Shown here piece after piece: positions 1 through 11,238 of a DNA stretch of 64,000 bases. A model generated the notes under the pieces. It was not told the origin of the DNA. It searched no databases and saw nothing but the letters and a program-made list of their open reading frames with translations. A program made the position numbers and the translations under genes. Positions within the stretch are counted from its first letter, which is position 1, and every line of letters begins with the position of its first letter. Source of the stretch: Mesaphorura yosii (taxonomy: Eukaryota > Arthropoda > Collembola > Poduromorpha > Tullbergiidae); assembly GCA_009869945.1 (NCBI GenBank), contig WIXG01000278.1, positions 42,755 through 106,754 on the forward strand, read 5' to 3'.

Positions 1-1649
1 TAATGAAAGATTTTGATTTTAACAGCTTCAGTTTGGCCCAGCTTAAGCCCTTCGTCTTCATCTTGCTGCATGTATACTTTGATTTGTATCGTATATCGTG
101 TATTTTTTGTCTATTGTTTTGTGTGCTTGTGATAAACCTTGTCTTTTTAAGAGAATAATAAAATAATGCAATGCCCAGTACACGAAACACACGAGTGACT
201 GAACTGGCATTACATTTGATGGCTGATTAGTATGGACGAGATGCTGCACAAGTTTCAACATAAATTGTACGTTGCCGTGAATTCTACACAGAATGTAGAT
301 GCTGAAGATCATTTTAAATGCCTTGCGCATGAATTGCTGCCTTGCAGTTGAGCACGACTGGGATTATTATTTATGTACGCGAGAAACTCAAAAGATGACT
401 TGATTTCTAGACACCTCTTTCACGTCAGGTCGAATTCAGCTTCAAAATCACTTCATTTCATAATTAGAATAGAATTCAGGAATGATTCACGCAGAATGGC
501 TGAACTTCAGGCTCGAGGTGTCATCTCATTAAACTTTTCTAGTTGGTCTGAGCTCATTTGAGGTTTCTAAATCATCTTGTTCTGGTTAACCAGTCCAGCA
601 CTCTTTTGTACTCCTGTTCTTGAGATCCAAAACCAAACCATCGCTCACGTGTCATGTATTCATATTTACATTGTTCTTTCGTCCACCTTTATAAGATTAG
701 GATTCCATCCTTTATAAATCTATTGTTGTGTTTTTCAATTGTTCAAGGTTTAACCAAGATAATCACATTTCACATTTCATGATTCATACTGTGCAAAAGA
801 CAATCGTATTCATTGCGGAGTACGAAAGAAATCAGATACGCGCACGCGTGCCCGCATGCGCATGCAACAAGAAGTCATTTAGAAAAACAGTTTGAATGGA
901 CTTTATACACAAGTAATTATTTTCATGTTAAAGCCGGAGACATGGTTTCATTTTTCTAAATTGCCACATCAGAATTTTACCAAGAAACCATGGACGTGCT
1001 GAAAATTGACATTATTTTTCGTGGATGTTGAATTAGGTGTTGTCTTCTGATTGATGAACTGAAGAGCTTTTTGAGCTATGAGAATTATTTATGATCCCTG
1101 TCGAAAGGAACAATGCATTTAGCAAGATCAGCGGTAGGAGCAGATCAGCAGCTCGGCGATCTGTGATCTATGTGAGTTCAAAAGACAAACGACACGTTGG
1201 CCAGATCAGAAATCAAGATTAACACGCTCAAGGGATGTACGGTTTAAGTATTCATTGGAATTCACGTAAATTCTTTTTCTGTTTTAAGGGACCTTTCTTG
1301 CTGTCTCACCTGCGATATGGAAAGATAGAACCAACTACAGCCTGTACGTAGCAACTGCAATCGACACCAGCCAGTAATGCACAATGACAAAACTGGCCTA
1401 GGACTCCGCGCCAGAAGGAATGCACCTTGCAAGCTGTAAGAATTGTCAAGTTGGTTAATTATGGGATGAAGTCAGAGATAAGAGAGGGAGAAGAAGTTTA
1501 ATTACAAATCACTGCCAAACCAGCAAAGCAACGGCAACAAGTTACTACATTCCTCCGTGAATCTTCTGCAATTAATTTCGTGTACGGTGTACCGTTCAGC
1601 GCTGCAGTGTAATTGTCAAGAATAGTTTACCGAGCCAGTTCGCTGCACA
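1..1649. other. Noncoding upstream of the XK-related gene
   Basis: No supported gene. The only open frames are short and lack splice signals or any recognisable family. The last few hundred bases probably contain the promoter and 5' UTR of the downstream gene, but I see no clear TATA box. A run of alternating purine-pyrimidine lies at 836-866. Confidence 0.5.
836..866. repeat. Alternating purine-pyrimidine tract
   Basis: Positions 836-851 and 853-866 alternate purine and pyrimidine (CG, CA and TG steps), broken once by a CCC near 851-853. Such tracts can adopt Z-DNA under supercoiling; that property is general knowledge, and a role here is inference. It lies about 0.8 kb upstream of the XK-related start codon. 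Confidence 0.5.
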
Positions 1650-4600
1650 ATGAATGAAATGGCGAGGAACCATGCACACCATCACAATCACCGCTGCCAC
1701 GGCCATGTTCACCGCCAAGAGCAAGAAAATGGACTAGATAACATGAATCAAAGAGATACATCCCACCAGCACCATCAAATCCAGACTCGTTCTTCGTTCA
1801 GTCAAATTCCAATCGAAGATGGTGAAGACGTGGACGACATTATTGATGACAGTCAAGTTGTTCCTGCTCCTGCGGCTGCTGCTACTTCTGGGAATGTTCA
1901 ACAACCAAATAACAATAGTAATAATTGTGCTCATCATGTCAGGAATTACATAACTGACTCTGAAACCGTTAACTGCGCCAGTAATACTCATAATGGTAAT
2001 TTCGGAATGTCAGCGATTAGTGTCACTGACGAACCTCCAAGAGCGGACCAACAGCATTTGTCGCTTGCTACTGGACTCATTTTAACGTACCTCGTTGAAA
2101 TTGGAATTCAGGTGAGCAAACAGATCATTAATATTAATACAGAAACACGAACACGCACAGATTCTCTTTAAAATTCCGAACAAAGAAGCCATTATAGGAC
2201 ACGAACACGGGCTCGCTGTTACAATCACGCGATTGTTAAGAGTACCCCTTCCTTCGAAGGATCAAGAGCACAAGAGTGTGAGAGCCTTCATTTTTAAGAC
2301 AAAACGAAAGATTCTCTTTAGGGCGCGACAGCAACAATAATCCCAATTTCAAGCCCAAAATTCCATTCTTTCAATTTCCTTCAAAATAAATACCCTGGAA
2401 TCCAGCTGGAATGGATGAAGGAAGTAGAAGGTCATAAAGATTGAACAAATACAACATAAATGTGTAATTATCTGAAGCTGAGGTGTTAAGGCTTAAAGCG
2501 TTAATGCTTTCTCGCCATTCAACATCTGCCGTCTCTTCAATTTTCGTTTCGTGATTATCGACACACATACAGAAACACGAAACAGAATTCACACTACACC
2601 TAAATAAATTGGTTTGGGACTTAATTTTATTGCCGTTTCTCGTTTCTTTGTGGCTTTGTGTAGATTTTCCTGACATTTCGATGCTGCCCTGCGTTGGTTT
2701 CACTTTTCACGACCGTAAATCCGTCGGCGTCAACGACGACGAGTGCAACATCCGGCCAATCTGATTATGCGTGGACGTGGTTCTTATTCATTTCAATGGC
2801 CACAACCCTGACGTCGGTTTTGGTGACAACCATGAGCATTGTTTGGGTGTGTCTTGGCCTCGACTTTGCTGGAAGGCTATGTGGTCGTCTCTTGTGCTAC
2901 GTGATGCATTTTCTTCATCTCGGTAAGGACAATATGGCAGCATGCAATCATAAATCAAACCATAACTGTGCGATATCAAATTATAAATTATGACACGGGT
3001 TAAGGTTAAGATTATGACAGCCAAGAATTGCAAAGCCGAACTGGTCAGCTCAGAATGGACATATTGCAATTGTCGCTTGCGTGTGTCTTAGCTTATTATT
3101 TCAGCAAGGGTTGAGACTGGCATAATGAATTGGTCGAGTACATGGGACATTTGCATAAAAATTCCTCTCGGACATGTACATTTGATATACGGTTATTAAT
3201 CTTACAAAAAGGGTTAAAGAGAAAGATTTGTGTAGTCACATTAATGTCATTTTGTTTTCGTAGTCTTTCCCTGCTTTTGACCCTGACTTAGCGCCCTGGC
3301 TGCCTCCACCTTTTTATTATGTCACGCTTAGTGATAACGTAAGCGTAAACTCGGTGCTCGCGCTCGCTCGGAGGAAGTGGTAATGGTAATAAAAAGGCGT
3401 ACGTGATCTTGTATATTTAATGCCTTTATTTTTCGTTGGATAAAATGCGTGAGGCGGCAGTGTGAGGTGAGAAGTTCAGGTCGTACGTGAAACTTTTAAG
3501 TTTCTTGTTCAGAATTCTCGGACACACGCTTGCAATGCGTTGCCCATGTCTCCGCTTATCTTAATTACACGAGAACATTCAATGAAGTCACTTTCCCGAA
3601 TGGAGCCTTGAAATTCTTCCCCAATCGTGCACGTGCCTGAGCAGCTCGATTGTTGATAAAGTAGTTAACACTAAATGGATGCCGGATGGACTGGCATTGC
3701 TTAATAAAGGGTCAAAGTCAAAACTGGTAAAAGAGCACAGCGCGAGCGTGTTTATTTTCTTTACACCTCGAGCGTGTAATCAAAATGATCGCAGCCGACC
3801 TGCTCTTCCCAATTACCCATGATCCATGTTTCTCTCGTGTCTATAAATAGTGCACGCAGGACAATTGAATTTGATTGCAGGGTGTGTACAAGTTCAACTC
3901 GCGGATAAACTGTTTTGTAAGTTTGTTAAAGCAATCCCGAAGTACTAGTTGGATTAAACTTTCCTCGAGTGATCCATTGACTCCGCGTCCGGACTTAAAT
4001 TATGCTGAATGCTGACTCCTAATGAATTGATTTTTGTTCTGTTCTATTCTGCCTGCAGGTATACTTTGGCGATACTTGAAGCTTGCATTTGCGTACGACA
4101 GTGCAGACATTCAAGAATTCATAGCTTTAAGGATTTTTCAAGTGTTTATTCAGTCACTGCCTTTAACCACGATTCATTTGGCATGGTACATCACATTTCA
4201 AGAGGTAAGTCGAATGAATTGCTATTGGGAATCAGTAAAAGCTTTGCGCGCAGGTGCAGTACAGCAGTGAATTTACATATTTACAGTTACACTGTTGTCG
4301 GTAGTGTACAGTAAACACGTCCACTAATTATTTATTACCCTCTTTAAAAGATAAGTACACAGTTCAAGATAGAAGTTCGTGACAGTGCTTAGCTCGCAAA
4401 GAATACGTGCTAATTACAATTTGCCTGCTAAATACCAAGTGGTAATCTGTGATTTAACGAGCGAAGCTAACTTGCGTCCAGTGATAAAAATCATACACAA
4501 CAATCCTCTGGTCCTGCTCTTTCATGTTGCATCATTCTCACGTATTCACGTCAGGTCCACTCAATGCCAAATTATGAGGGATTGTTGTGCATGCCAAGCC

Positions 4601-7600
4601 AAAGCTGGGAACCACGGCTTTTCGAATTTATGATCGCGTAGTAATTTTTTCCTCATTATTATCTCAAGTAACTATTTATGACTTTCATTTCGTAACAAGC
4701 TACAAATTTTTCGATGAACAATTTACCTACTCGACTCAAGAAAAGCGTATCGTATTTTATGGCTTCTTTTCTGTAATTTTTGCCTTTACTTGTTTTACAG
4801 AGCTGGTCCGGCTCAACGCCTTGGTTAATTTTAATTGAGACTGCTAGCGTTATCATCGCGATAATTATCTCATCTCACCTCAAACAAGTGCTAGAATCGT
4901 CGTCATCCTGTGCGGAGTGCTACACGAATCCTTATCTTTGCGAACATCCAAAGAAGAAGCTTACCACTTATGAATCTGAGAACAGTGTACAGAAATTGAC
5001 AGCGATTCCTGGCAAATTGATGTTTCTCGTTCGAAGTGGGAATAAGGGACTTGGCATGGCTGTTCGTGTAGTGCTAATCTGTGTAAGACTTGTCGTACTG
5101 GCAATGCTGATTGCTCAACTTTACGTGTGGATCTGCATCGTACTTTTATTGTCGCATTTTGTGTTAGTACTTTTATGGATAACTTTACGAGTGCGCCGAG
5201 CTAAATGCAGGAAGCCGCCGTCCGCGTACGCCGATGATGCAGCTGTTCCTGATAAATTGGAGTTGGAGTACCGCAACGAAAATCGATTACGTGGGCTCGA
5301 TCTAGTTGGAAAAGTGATTGAATTCTCCTACATTTTGTTTTGGGATGTTTCATTCCTCCATACAACATCAAGAATCTCATCCAATCTCAGCCAAGACACC
5401 GGTACGGGCACCAAAAATAGCATGACGGCGACGATGACTGACGGGAATTTATCACTCTGGGCTTTCCCCATTTGTCTTGTTCTACTCGAAAATTGTATGG
5501 GGCTTTGTTGCGTTTGGTTTCACCAGACATTTCTACCCAAAAGCACACAATTCGGATTGTTGGTCACGGCGCTGATTCTAGGGCTGTGCGTTTTGTACTT
5601 TGTGGTGGTTAATTTCGTGTATGGAAAATGTACAATTTCTAAATTATGTGATGTGACTCGGCGTAATAATGTAATAACAGTTCCTCCACTTACCCCGGCT
5701 GCTAATGATCATCGTCATCATCATTCTGTAAACACGTCAGACATAATCAGTGCAGATCAAGATCAAAGCAGTGGTAACAAGACAGTAAAAAATGAGCGCG
5801 GGCGGAGCCAGAGGAAGACCGATACTAAAACAATTACTGTGAATGAAACTCGTAGTCATAATCATGGTAGTGGTGATTATGGGAGAAATAAAATTATTTC
5901 ACAGAGTAACGAGAAGCTGAAATTAGAACAGGCGAGCGAGCAAGGCCTGCAAGATCAAATCTCATCAAATGCCACGCTCCGTGCGATACATCAAAATCAT
6001 AATGATGATGATTCCTATGATTTCAAGTGTCGAAGCACAACAGCAACTCTTGAGAGAAGTCGAAAGAATAATTGTCCCAAGAATGGTGATTATATTGACA
6101 TTAGGAGCCAGAGTCAGACCATAATGACCGGCGCAAGTAGCACTGGTGGAAGGAGGAAGCCCAAAAAGATCAGAAGCAATCACGCTGCTGATTATTGCAC
6201 CGAACGCGAACAAGTAAGCTCTCATTATTAACTACCAGAAACATGTAAATGAGCCTTCGGATATTCGGAAAGTGTCGGGCATGAATTTAATTCGTTTTAG
6301 CCCATTTAACGTTTAATTTTTATAAGCGCATTATGCAAATGTACTGCGGAATGATTAAACGAGCCCAATGGGCCCCATTTGGTTACGATTATTGCAAATG
6401 TATTTGACAAGCTAGATCAGCTTTACGAGGACTGTGTTTATATTACCACAGAACAAAAGGCACGACACGGAGATTGGAGAAAAGGGGTTGTATAATTGTA
6501 AATTGAAAGGGTGCATTTTTAAAATTATATTAGCCAGTGCCAGCTCCACAGAAGATCAGCTCCAGGCATTTTTGAACAAGTTGAATTGATGTGATGACTC
6601 TGAAATCCCTCGTGTTCAATCATCTCATCATTATTCTTACGCACACTATAATAGTAAATTAAATGCAGGCACTTGTTCCCTGTCTCACGCGTAGTGGTAA
6701 ATCTTGTGGTTGTTAAATCTATTATTTTAATTCTCGGGAACAAGTGAATAGTGAATTTAGTGATTCCGAGTACAGCGTCGATTGCGTTTGAAAAGGGAAA
6801 AGAAAGGGTCCATGTCCGTGTCATGGAACGTAGTAAAATGTAAATGAAGAGTGAAAGAGGCGTGTGCAGGCCAACAGCTACTGAATTTCACAATAATAAT
6901 GAGTTCCAGCCCAGACTCGGCCGGGTGACTACAATCCGAGGTATAGTTTTAGTCACCTAAACCTAAACATAATAATTTTAACACTTTGCCATGTTCCTTA
7001 CAAGGGAACAAAGTGATCCTTGATATTCTTAAACATGTTTTGTCTATAATTTTAAAGGCTTGGAATTAGGCATTCAATTAGACAACGACTGGCGACAAGA
7101 CTGTGGCTTCGGCGGTGTTAATTCGTACTTGTCATGAACAATTTAATAATGCAGTTTATGTTTGACCTTTCTCAGATTTCCAAGAATTTGACGCCGAGAG
7201 GCTTGGGGCTAGCAAGAAATTACGTCGGAGCCTCAGATTCTTCGCCTAATCTTTCCCCATCCGAAATTAGAGCGTTTCCTTCGCTGATATCAGCACCGGT
7301 CTTAAATGGTCTTGAGTCAACCCCGACGACCTGGGTGCCGGACACTTGCTGCAACGACAGCAATGGCTCATCCTCAAATAGCCGCAATACCAACACCCTT
7401 CTCACAGAGTTTGGCCCTGGAAGCGGAGAAAAGTCAGTTTCACTTTTGGGACAAGACGACGATGACGGCGAGAATGAGGCCGATCAGGAGGACAAACGTT
7501 TCGTTTTCTATTTCCCCAAACACTATTCTCCGTTGGTAGCCCTTCATGATCATCGCGTGTCTCCGACGGACGCCGTCACACCGAGCCGCACAAGAAAATT

Positions 7601-9494
7601 ACATGTTCACTCAACCAATCATAATTATAAGCAGCGCCGTCCAGCGTCAGCAGCCCCACCACCGCGATGCCGGAGCAGCAACAGCAACCGATACATGAGA
7701 AAATCAGAAGGTGGGAAACTGACTCCAGTGTCGAACGTCAGCTGTGTGACGATGGCAATGCCTTTTAGTGGCAATACGGGCAGTGGCAGTCTTCCGCGAA
7801 TTCGTACGTCAACCCCACTGGAAATAAAGAAGGCTTCGCGAGTAATCATGAACACAAGCAGTAATCATGTTCATCGAAAAGCCATTTGTTCCACGGTCGG
7901 TGAGTCGCCTTGTGCGGCTGACGCTGCTGCCCGATTCGCTGGGGACCCGCTACCCAATTCAAACAAACACGGAGCCGAAGGACCGGCTGGAGAAAAGCGA
8001 GGAAGTGACGGTGGCAGGTGTACAAGTGCAAAGACCATTGCAACACGACACACGGCTCCAGCGACGAAAAGATCCCGAATCGATCATAATGCGAGTGCGA
8101 AACCGGTCTCACGCAACAGCAACAGCAAAGGAATTATTATTGACCCTCCAAACGACTCATGTGACAAGTTAATGGAAGACTCTTATGGGATTTTAATCTG
8201 TGAGGGTGAAGAGACAATGAATACAGCCTCCGCCGGGAATTGTATTGATAGTGTCAGTGCATGTAGAAGTGAAAAATTACAATTTCACCTACCTCCGGCA
8301 CAACACGCTGCTAAAAGTACGGCCACGGCGAGTTTCCATCAGCAGCATCAGCATCTACTGCCTTCCATCTTTCATGTAAATAAAAAACTCCGCGTACTCT
8401 GTGCCAAGTGTTTACAAAATCATGATCCTTTATTGACTAATTGTCTTCTTGAGGAAGATGGGCACGGACACCACGAGGCTCATGTGCATGTGCACAACAA
8501 TAATTCTGGAAGACTGCATTATAATTATAATAATAATGAGCTTTGTTTGACTAATATTAATAACAACAGCAGTGGTTTGCGAAGACTGCATGCGTACGCT
8601 TCATGCGCGCCCTCGGAGACGACCGAGTATCCGTCAGGTACAGAAATGACTTGGACTCTGCACGGCGAAGAAGAGTACGATGATGATGAGGATCATGACG
8701 ATGATCAATTATCGGGTGGTGGTGATGATGTTTCTTCCTCTCATTTATCAAATGCTACGTATACAACGTGGCCCAAGTCGTCCTATCATCCGAGTCAGGT
8801 CCAACGTCAATGCCAAAGACAACAACAAAAAATGAGTATGTGGACAACATCAACAATGCTCCCACCATCAATGAACAATGGCTCAGGTCGTTTTCCGAAA
8901 GAGTTTACCAGCCGTGAGTATGTTCGTACGTGGCTGTTGACGTCGAGTCAGGCGATCAAAGGCAGGCAGAACCAGAATCATCGAACCTGTGAGAATTCAG
9001 ATGGGAATTGCAGATCTTGCAAAAGCAGCGGCGGCAATGGTCACCAACCTGTTAATGGAAGCAGTGTAAAACGAAGTCAGCATGTCCAGCTTGGGCCCAG
9101 GACGAAGCACACCTCCGCCAAGGCGAGCCAAAGCCGGGTACCCGTGCCGGACGATTACGAGACTTTATCCACGAATCCATCTTCGTACGTTAATCAAAAT
9201 CAGCTGTTGCAGCGGCACCGGCACAAGAAAGGGGCCCAGACAAATCAAGAAGTGCAAGCGCACAGTTTGAGTCCATCAGCACCTTCGCCAGTCCCTGGAA
9301 TTAATGAGCCTGATAATAATATTAATGAACTCAGTTTTAATCAGCAACGGCGGCTACGGCATGCGGAAGATCGAGCTCTCTCCACGCATGAAGTTCAGAT
9401 TGAAGCGACGCCAAACGAAGTGCAACTCGAACTCGGTGTCGGTGACGGCGCCGGCGGAGTTGAAGGCGGAAAGGACTTGGAAATAATTGTGTAA
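1650..9494 (+). CDS. XK-related (XKR) membrane protein with long disordered tail
   Basis: Coding exons 1650-2111, 2664-2922, 4059-4204, 4801-6213 and 7176-9494 join in phase (0, 1, 0, 0) into about 1532 residues. XK family proteins are multi-pass plasma-membrane proteins; some scramble phospholipids during apoptosis. The N-terminus is His/Asn/Gln-rich. Membrane segments begin near residue 140 and continue through exons 2-4, roughly eight to nine in all. Family hallmarks are the exon 2/3 junction (HFLHLG then ILWRYLKLAF) and LRIFQVFIQSLPL in exon 3. Typical vertebrate members have about 400-650 residues; here exon 4 after residue about 560 and all of exon 5 add close to 1000 polar, low-complexity residues (Asn, Ser, His, acidic runs). 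Exon 5 is assigned to this gene because the donor CAA|GTAAGC at 6213 and the acceptor TTTCTCAG at 7175 are both phase 0; it could instead be a separate gene. The scramblase role is not shown. Confidence 0.85.
3309..3397. repeat. Nested inverted repeats in XKR intron 2
   Basis: A perfect 11-bp inverted repeat (cctttttatta at 3309-3319 against taataaaaagg at 3387-3397) encloses a perfect 7-bp one (acgctta at 3324-3330 against taagcgt at 3340-3346, loop of nine). The CG-rich part at 3350-3372 sits between. This could fold as a branched hairpin or be the remnant of a small inverted-repeat element. No target-site duplication was recognised. Confidence 0.4.
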
Positions 9495-9615
9495 CGCAAC
9501 CTAATGCGAGTGAATTATGCATGCATAAAAAGTTGTTAATAACCGTGTTAATTTCCGAAATTGTTTTATACTGTACAAAAACCATGTACAATGTTCGAAC
9601 TTGCCAAAATTTGCA

Positions 9616-9621
9616 AATAAA
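9616..9621 (+). terminator. Poly(A) signal of XKR gene
   Basis: AATAAA lies about 120 bases after the stop codon at 9494, the first canonical signal downstream. It fits a short 3' UTR for the long-tail isoform. Confidence 0.5.
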
Positions 9622-11040
9622 TGCCAAAAGCATATCAAAATGAAGAAATTAAAAATGTTCAGATGACAGAGCGTCCTCCTTATTAGCATAAAACGTTGTC
9701 ATTAATAAAAATGTTAATCCGAGGCCATTCGTATTCGCACTGTGCTGCGGAAATTAGAAACCATAAAAGTCATCCACCGGCAACAACCTGCTGGTCTCTG
9801 AAGTCCGAAGGCGTCTTGCAACATTTTATGATTCTGTCGGCTCGACTCGACATGACTGGCTCGTCTCATCTGAAATACAAGTTTCCAAATTATTCCATTA
9901 ATTTTTATTTTTATTGCAGAAATTACAAATTTTGGCGTAAAACAAGCCCAGTGCCGATGTCGTGGCTGGCCAGGAACTGGCAACTTGAGTACTCGTTCCT
10001 TGAAGCTTGTTGCAATAAAAATGCAAATGGTCATAATACTCGTAATGTCGTAATCATAAATTAAATTACTGGCTCGCACATTGTTCTTAAACTCTGATTA
10101 ACAACACTAAAACCTTAATTACAACATAACTCACGTACTTGAACAATTTTATTGCTTCTCAAGTTTCCAAGCCCGTGTTTCATTTCTTCGACCTTATAAA
10201 ATTGCATTTGCTCATTGACCTCACCGACAACAAGGCTTGAAGCAAGCCAAACGTGAATACTTGGATCGGAACTCTTACATTCAATTAGGAATCCTTATGG
10301 AATTAGAATATGATTTTGACGCTTGACCTCGTGCCGAGTCGAAGTTGGGCTGGACAAGACACAAATGAAGAATGCGACTGAATTCCATTCAATTCAGAGC
10401 TCATTAAGCAAAAGGAGTAAGAGTACAACGCGCATTGCATTAACATATGAATAGAAATTCCTGGAAAGAATTCCTGTATCGTTCCAAGTCTGTCGAGTCT
10501 GTCCTCTTTTCTTCAAGATGAATCCCTTCGTCAATATAGCCACGGGACTCATTCTCCTTTGGATATTTTATTCTGACAAATATCTGTAGGTGGTCATTGA
10601 AAAGCAATTCTTCATATTCCCAGCCCCAGCAAAGACCAGGCCAGGCCAGGCTAGGCAACACTGTTATTGTTAATCCGAATTTCTCCCCTCACCTTTCATA
10701 TTTCATAATGTTTCCACGTCCGAGATGTAACCTTTTGAACCGGCTCTAAGTTGTAACAAATAATATTTGAAGATATTCCTTTCCTTCATCGTTTCTTCAC
10801 CGGCCCTTCAAATCACGAGGCGGAGGCAGGCGAGTCCTTGATTCAAAGCACACGTCATGTCCCAAGGTGGTACCTTCAGCCACGCCAGGATTCAATTCTC
10901 CTTCATTGTTCGGTCTTGCCTGTGCTGCATATGCACGTCGGGCGCACGGTCGAACCTAATTTTCCAGCATCATCGTGACAAAGCGTCGAAAATACTCGAC
11001 TTTGGACTTGGATTTTAACTTGTGTTTGACTTCGGGTAAG

Positions 11041-11238
11041 TTAGCGAGTATTTTCCATGCACTGGCTCACAAGGTCGATGTCAACGTCAAACGCAACAAA
11101 ACAAAACCTCTTCGGCCGAGGCTCAAGCGGAATAATTCTTGACTCTTGATTTGAATGATTCGTTTTAAAATGGACAGCCATCAGACAAAGCACGGCACAA
11201 CCAAAGATGAAAATCAGACGTACAAAATATGCACTCAT
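11041..11238 (-). CDS. Weak candidate: small secreted peptide ORF
   Basis: A 65-codon frame beginning with ATG and unspliced. The first 23 or so residues are hydrophobic (VRLIFIFGCAVLCLM) like a signal peptide or membrane anchor. A Lys-Arg pair at residues 43-44 is followed by a short segment with two cysteines 14 apart and a C-terminal MENTR. That layout resembles a peptide precursor, but I recognise no family, and ORFs of this length are common by chance. No TATA box or poly(A) signal was assigned. Confidence 0.15.
   Translation of the reverse strand: MSAYFVRLIFIFGCAVLCLMAVHFKTNHSNQESRIIPLEPRPKRFCFVAFDVDIDLVSQCMENTR

Noticed and set aside
58..330. 90-codon minus-strand frame at the left edge
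   Set aside because: No family, no splice or poly(A) context, and the length is common by chance in 64 kb read in six frames.
7220..9270. Several 60-100 codon frames on both strands within the last XKR exon
   Set aside because: Shadows of a long GC-richer coding exon; the main frame of 773 codons explains the region.
9696..10079. Overlapping plus and minus frames of about 120 codons
   Set aside because: Open on both strands with unremarkable composition and no homology that I recognise.
10440..10661. Minus-strand frame with fairly protein-like composition
   Set aside because: No initiating ATG, no good acceptor, no known family.
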